Shown in pieces: positions 59,475 to 64,000 of a DNA stretch of 64,000 bases. The notes under the pieces were generated by a model, which saw only the letters and a list, made by a program, of their open reading frames with translations, did no database searches and was not told where the DNA came from. This stretch comes from Hymenopellis radicata (Eukaryota > Basidiomycota > Agaricomycetes > Agaricales > Physalacriaceae), in NCBI GenBank assembly GCA_015501595.1, contig JADNRX010000001.1, positions 496,001 through 560,000 of the forward strand. Direction: 5' to 3'. A program made the translations under genes and the position numbers. Position 1 is the first letter of the stretch, and every line of letters begins with the position of its first letter.

Positions 59475-61549
59475 CTATATTTCATTGAGTTGACCATGAT
59501 AGGCCGTCTCGTCGTTTAAGTAGATGTACAGTAGACGTATGAAACCCCATATCTGCCCAATAGCACAATATACACTCGTTATCATCAGAGGCAAAAACTG
59601 CATCTGCTCCCCAGATCCTCGAGAAATGTACCAATACGAGAGGAAGAGTTGCAGAATAATGAAGCCTGCCAAATACAGTCTTTCGACGATGTCCAGAACG
59701 ACATAGTATAATGAACGTGGCAGTCTTTCGAACCTGTCAGTGACGAATTGAGAACGTGAATCATCATGCTTACTCGTACACCCTTCTTGACAGCGGCTGG
59801 TAGACAAGCGACAGCCATATCACGGAATACAGAATCTCGATAAAGGATTCGGCGGGTGTGAATAGCAGTGGGAAGAGGGAGAATATTCCCGACACGCTCG
59901 CGATGATGAAAGTCCGGAAGTACGCCTGTCTTTCGGCAGCAAGCAAACTGCGACAGGTCAGAAGCAAAGCCATCGTAAACAGAACAGACACACCTGAGAG
60001 GAACGAGGACTAGGAGCACCGCTTTCTCGTGGACATGCCATCCAAATAAATACGACGCATAGCCGCAAAGAACCAATGCAGTCAAAAACGATTTGTAGCT
60101 TGGAGTGCGCCAGAGCTTGGTTAGAACGATCTACGAGGGAATGAGTGGCAAGCGCTAGCCGAGATGGCTTATCGTACCGATTGGAACAATAACGTTATTG
60201 TGAACGTATGAATTGGTTGGATGTTCGGTATAACAGCGAACACAGTGTCACCAACTAGTCCACGCGACGTAGACGCGACACCAGCCGTATTGACCTCAAC
60301 TCCAACTTGCTTGGCAACTGGAGAGAACACGATCAGGAATGGCGCGTTTATAACAGAACAGGAGCCGTACATCGTAGAAGCACACGATCCAGCGCGGTTA
60401 CCAGCGCCCATAGGTTTGGAGCCCAGTACGCGTGGTTAAGACCTCGCGTAAAAGGAAACAGTCGGCTTAGGACCTGCGGAATTTGACCCATAGCTGCAAA
60501 GGGCCCGAAAGACAACACGAATACGGCAATGACTGAGTTGGCTAATGCTAGAAAGTTCTTGATCTGCAAGCGACCTGCACCGTCGAAACAGAATGCGCGA
60601 AGGAGGTATATGAAATAAGCCGGCTAAAGACCTGGTCAGTTAACGCGTATGAATCAGGAAGTTGTACACACAGCGAGATACATATAGATATGTTTGAAGT
60701 TGAGCAGGACGGCAAAGAGTATTCCGCTAAGCAGTTTATGGCCCTGATACGTCTTGAGAGCGATACTCAATCTAAACGTCTAGAAACGCACGTTTCGAGC
60801 CATGAGGATGGACCATAGCAATATTCCAAACATAAACCCGTTGTACTGGAAATGAATGTGATCGACTATTATGAAGCCGGGATGTAGGAAGAGCGACATG
60901 GAGACAATGCGTTGCATTCTTGGGTCAATTGAACCTCGAATGAATCTACATCCTTGGTTAGCCGAAGGGGTTCCTAGAAGAACGAGCAGTTGGCACACCT
61001 AAGGAGAGCAGCACCGAGTACGAGCTCGGACAGTATCACAGTCGAGCGCTGGTAGGCTATGACAGACCACGCATCGTAGTTGAGGTTATTCACGTCGACA
61101 ATTTTTGGATCGACGAGAGCTGCAGGTATAGAGAGCAGCTTCTCGAAATAAGCGAAGAACGGGGGATAGTCGAGCGCTGTGAGACGTGTCAAAAAGTTGC
61201 ACCTATAAGATATGCAGTACATTACTCCATTCTGACGTTGTCTAAGGTGGAATTAGACCATAAGCGGAAGAACGAGTCCAGCACGCACATCGTAGTACCA
61301 CTTGGATATGGGAAGTGTATGGGTGATGGCTAGCCAGTTCCGGTGTACCTCAAAGTCGGTAGAGCGACTAAACAACTTTAAGAGCCACAGAAAGCATACA
61401 AAGTAGCATACGCACTATGCGGGAAATAGCATGAGCTTCAGAGCCGTTGAATAAATAAGGATGTCCCATTCCGATGCCTGTATGTCGTTGATCCACGCCA
61501 GCCATGGTGACCGCGGCTGCTCCTCGTTATGGTCGGTCGACGTGCTCAT
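59475..61549 (-). CDS. ALG8: Dolichyl-P-glucose alpha-1,3-glucosyltransferase ALG8
   Basis: ALG8 adds the second glucose to the lipid-linked oligosaccharide in the ER lumen for N-glycosylation. The start at 61549 gives [20 protein letters not shown]. After the first intron comes [20 protein letters not shown] then ISKWYYD, followed by [20 protein letters not shown], the luminal loop motif of ALG6/ALG8. [57 protein letters not shown] and [20 protein letters not shown] follow. The VNNLNY and HFQYNGFM forms favour ALG8 over ALG6. Many hydrophobic spans continue to the end (stop 59475). About a dozen introns. It is divergent from VMA21 with 131 bp between starts. Confidence 0.9.
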
Positions 61550-61680
61550 TGTAAACGGCGTCTGGGACGTCCAAGAAACATAAGGTTATAGAGAGCAGAT
61601 GCTAATGGAAGGAGAAGGCAAAGCGTGTTGGCGACACGTGACATGAATCTCTTTCTTCCGCTCCTCCTCGAACGAACGGT

Positions 61681-62059
61681 ATGGAGCAAACTGTGGGCTC
61701 AAAAGTCACCGCCCAGGCCGCCTCTGGGTATGTTTCTAGGAAGCATATGCTGGCATACCTATTCAATGGCATCCTTGCAGCGGCACTCTCGTAAAACTCG
61801 TTATCTTTAGCGTCTCACTGGGCGTTCTTCCGCTTGCTTCTTACTATCTGTCCCTGCGCTATGTCTGGAATGGTACACTATCTGAACATCACTGTTCTTG
61901 GCCAAAATCTCATTGTCTGACAGGCAACGCAACCTGGGCAGCTATCACTGCCATTATTGCGGCCAACCTTGTCCTCGTCACCTACATAATTGCATCATTG
62001 CTAGAAGACACGACTTCATCTATCCAAAAGCCAGTTTCGCAATCAAAGAAGGATAGCTA
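61681..62059 (+). CDS. VMA21: V-ATPase assembly factor VMA21
   Basis: A small ER membrane protein needed to assemble the V-ATPase membrane sector. The start at 61681 gives MEQTVGSKVTAQAASG, which splices to GTLVKLVIFSVSLGVLPLAS then YYLSLRYVWNG, and after a second intron to NATWAAITAIIAANLVLVTY then IIASLLED. It ends with a Ser/Lys tail finishing KKDS (stop 62057-62059). Two hydrophobic spans with a short loop and a lysine-rich end fit the family (about 90-100 residues), whose C-terminal lysines act in ER retrieval. An ATG upstream at 61625 is out of keeping with the family start. Confidence 0.85.
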
Positions 62060-62271
62060 GTGTCCCGCGGAACTACGTATACTATAACATAAATTATTAT
62101 AACTACAATTACATTGGGCTTTTTTCCATCCAGTAGAACTACAAGCAGAGGAAACAAATCGAAATAGGTGAGAGACTGCACTGCAATTATATAGATATCA
62201 ATAGTTCAGACTGCGTATCCCCACTGTATATCGTGGGCCTTTACTGGACTGCCTGTGTCCTGCATAGGGTG

Positions 62272-63422
62272 TCAGTCCTCGAAGACAGGAGGAAGACACG
62301 CGCGCGCACTGACCATAACCAAAGTTGGATTTGCCCGTCTCGATGCAGTCTCGACGGTAGATAGAAATTTGGTATGGTTTTTATACGGTCGCTGAGGAGT
62401 GTCGCTCGCAGTGACTCGATGATGATTATAGGCAAAATATGAGTGCTCCTCATGTTCGACGCGTGGTAATTGCGGTCTCGTATTAGGAAATGAAGGAGAG
62501 GGAGTAGAAGGCGGCGATAGGCTCGCTTGAGCCGATGAGAGATTGTATCCGGAGGTTTTACGAGAAATAATCGGGTAAGTTGGGGTAACAGGCGTAGCCA
62601 GTGGCGTGGTATCCCTAGAAGCGGTCCCGGTGGAAAACGAAGCAGGAGATGGTGGCAAGGGGACAATGGACGCGGTGGGCCGCAAAATGAGGGCTTCCGG
62701 CACCTTTTTGCGGATTCGCAAAGGCGGGGGGCTGGGAATAGTGATAGAGAAAAATCTGTGTCTGTTTCTTCTGGCCTCGGAGCCACTACAGAAACACTGG
62801 GTGAGAGCATAGGTCGTTTCGACCGAGGATATGTGTTATCTGGACTACGCGGTTTAACGTAGGGGAGATGGGGCGTTGAGCCGGTGATGTGATAGCGCGT
62901 GTGAAGAGAATGTGTAGACGGATCAAGCATCGCGTCAACCGTGTCAGACTTTAGAGTCTTGTATTGGGATTTTCTATGGAGCGATGGATAGACATGCGAA
63001 GGTCGCACATCTTCGCGCATGTCTGAGAGGAAATCATTCCACACTCCATCCAGCTCGGATGATGAACGACTCGACATGCTTACCGATTGAGACATCGGTG
63101 GGGAGGGAGTGATAGCAATGTCTGCTGCCATGTCGAGGCTGCTAGATGGAGACGTAGGAGTGTCCTTCGGCTCGTTAAAGAGATCTAAACTAGGAGGACG
63201 AGGAGGCCGTTGCGGGGGGGCCGAGCGTTGTGAATGAGTGGGAGACGCAGATCGTGAGCTAGTCTTTCCGAAAAAGAGTCTTCGGCTACTGCTTGGAGGT
63301 GAAAGGGATTGGGATGAGAGCTCTGGTCGTGACGCGTGCGGAGTAGATTTAGATGCGTCGGATGGAGAAGATTCCTTATCCTTCTTGCGCCAGGTGTTTC
63401 GCAAAAAGGTGACGGATTTCAT
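62272..63422 (-). CDS. Ser/Pro-rich disordered protein; one apparent frame break
   Basis: From 63422 the protein starts MKSVTFLRNTWRKKDKESSP and is almost entirely low-complexity Ser/Pro/Arg, with only one more ordered motif (SELDGVWNDFLSDMREDVRP, about 63050-62990). No known domain is recognised. The original frame continues past 62731 as an Arg/Leu-rich tail, but another frame has the same composition as the first part (TPTYPIISRKTSGYNLSSAQ, VEHEEHSYFAYNHHRVTASD) and ends at 62272. The two join if one base is added to the run of six G (plus strand) at 62726-62731. I take the second as the true end. Function unknown; the D-x-F-L-x-D-M motif hints at a signalling scaffold but that is speculation. 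Confidence 0.6.
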
Positions 63423-64000
63423 GGTGGGAGGAGGTATCGCTGGTCAAGTACAAGGTGAGGATTCAATATTTCTAGGATCAACGCATGTCACTAGACCAAG
63501 ACATACCTTATGTTCTCGAATCGAAGCCTCCGAGAATAAGCAACTCGTCTTGATAGGTGCATTACGAGACCACCCTGAAAGCCTGAATTGTACGAGCTGA
63601 CTACCTGTAAACCTGGGTGCTCCTGAAAGCTGAGGCGGTGATATCCGTAATTACGATCCGCGATGGCGTCCAGTCTCCTAGATATCGATTTTGGGCTCGG
63701 TTGGCGATTCAATAACTCATACACCCCTTTCAGTTCAGCATACACCCCTTTCAGTTCAGCATGCAGGCGTTTTGATCGTCTATGCTGGAGGGCAAAGCTG
63801 GAGCGAAGTGCGAAGAAAAGAAGCTGCTGTGAGAAAGGCTGAAACACCGTGGAACCGAGGCTCCACCGAGTCGTTGATCTGGATTGTTGAACCGGAATGC
63901 ACGCCAGACGTCAGTCTGTGAACGTTCCAACACGATGCCGGCTGCAACGGCGCCATTCTACAGGAACGTTAAGTGATGAATCAATGATGAGAGCGTGTCA
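63423..64000. other. Window end without a firmly supported gene
   Basis: About 580 bp. A reverse-strand frame at 63491-63847 (118 codons, Arg/Leu/Ser-rich) contains the duplicated AELKGVY unit from the 21-bp tandem repeat, but has no recognised domain. It could be an upstream exon of the Ser/Pro-rich gene or part of a gene continuing beyond the window. Confidence 0.35.
63721..63762. repeat. Perfect 21-bp tandem duplication
   Basis: The 21-bp unit beginning ACACCCCTTTCAGTTC occurs twice back to back without a mismatch (63721-63741 and 63742-63762). Its length is a multiple of three, so it keeps any frame; on the reverse strand it reads AELKGVY twice. Confidence 0.9.

Overview
This window is nuclear DNA from a filamentous basidiomycete, most likely a mushroom-forming Agaricomycete. 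Genes are dense, lie on both strands, and are cut by many GT-AG introns of about 45-60 nt. Several families are typical of wood- or litter-associated basidiomycetes: an F-box/LRR protein with an N-terminal coiled coil, an omega-like GST, a secreted esterase with a fungal cellulose-binding module, Zn2Cys6 regulators and a secreted double-psi beta-barrel protein. Gene models were built by joining open frames at splice sites, so outer coordinates are firmer than every internal exon edge.

Layout. 1-10 kb: the 5' part of an ABCG transporter, COP9 signalosome subunit 3, PYM (exon-junction partner), a secreted GH127/DUF1680-type glycosidase, a short-chain dehydrogenase and a mitochondrial DUF1640 (FMP32/MCUR1-like) protein. 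10-23 kb: a Dicer-like gene without a DExH half, cytochrome c oxidase subunit COX7C/VIII, aldehyde dehydrogenase, a small Zn2Cys6 protein, a GST and proteasome alpha-2. 23-39 kb: UTP7/WDR46, SSU72, an F-box protein, a peroxiredoxin-like-2 protein with a long disordered N-terminus, a PHO85-type CDK, syntaxin-18/UFE1, a divergent beta-tubulin and a DPBB protein. 39-51 kb: a Zn2Cys6/fungal_trans regulator, a cystathionine gamma-synthase-type PLP enzyme, a multi-RRM SR-like protein, a LOA1/VPS66 acyltransferase, TVP38 and IMP4. 51-64 kb: UTP12/WDR3, replication protein A subunit 3, a CE3-like SGNH esterase with CBM1, aspartyl aminopeptidase, ALG8, VMA21 and a Ser/Pro-rich protein.

Most genes are housekeeping and not functionally clustered. 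Three encode small-subunit processome factors (UTP7, IMP4, UTP12), and IMP4 and UTP12 are head to head with 91 bp between start codons. Other tight divergent pairs are CSN3/PYM (74 bp), LOA1/TVP38 (54 bp) and ALG8/VMA21 (131 bp).

The most unusual structure is in the aspartyl aminopeptidase gene: two consecutive introns, separated by a 21-nt exon, are near-identical copies (48 of 54 aligned positions). Also notable are the helicase-degenerate Dicer, the divergent beta-tubulin with changed residues at the usual benzimidazole positions, four GC-AG introns, an exon consisting only of ATG, and four places where one missing base breaks an otherwise conserved frame. The last may be assembly errors or real lesions. 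I found no tRNA, rRNA, CRISPR array or recognisable transposon.
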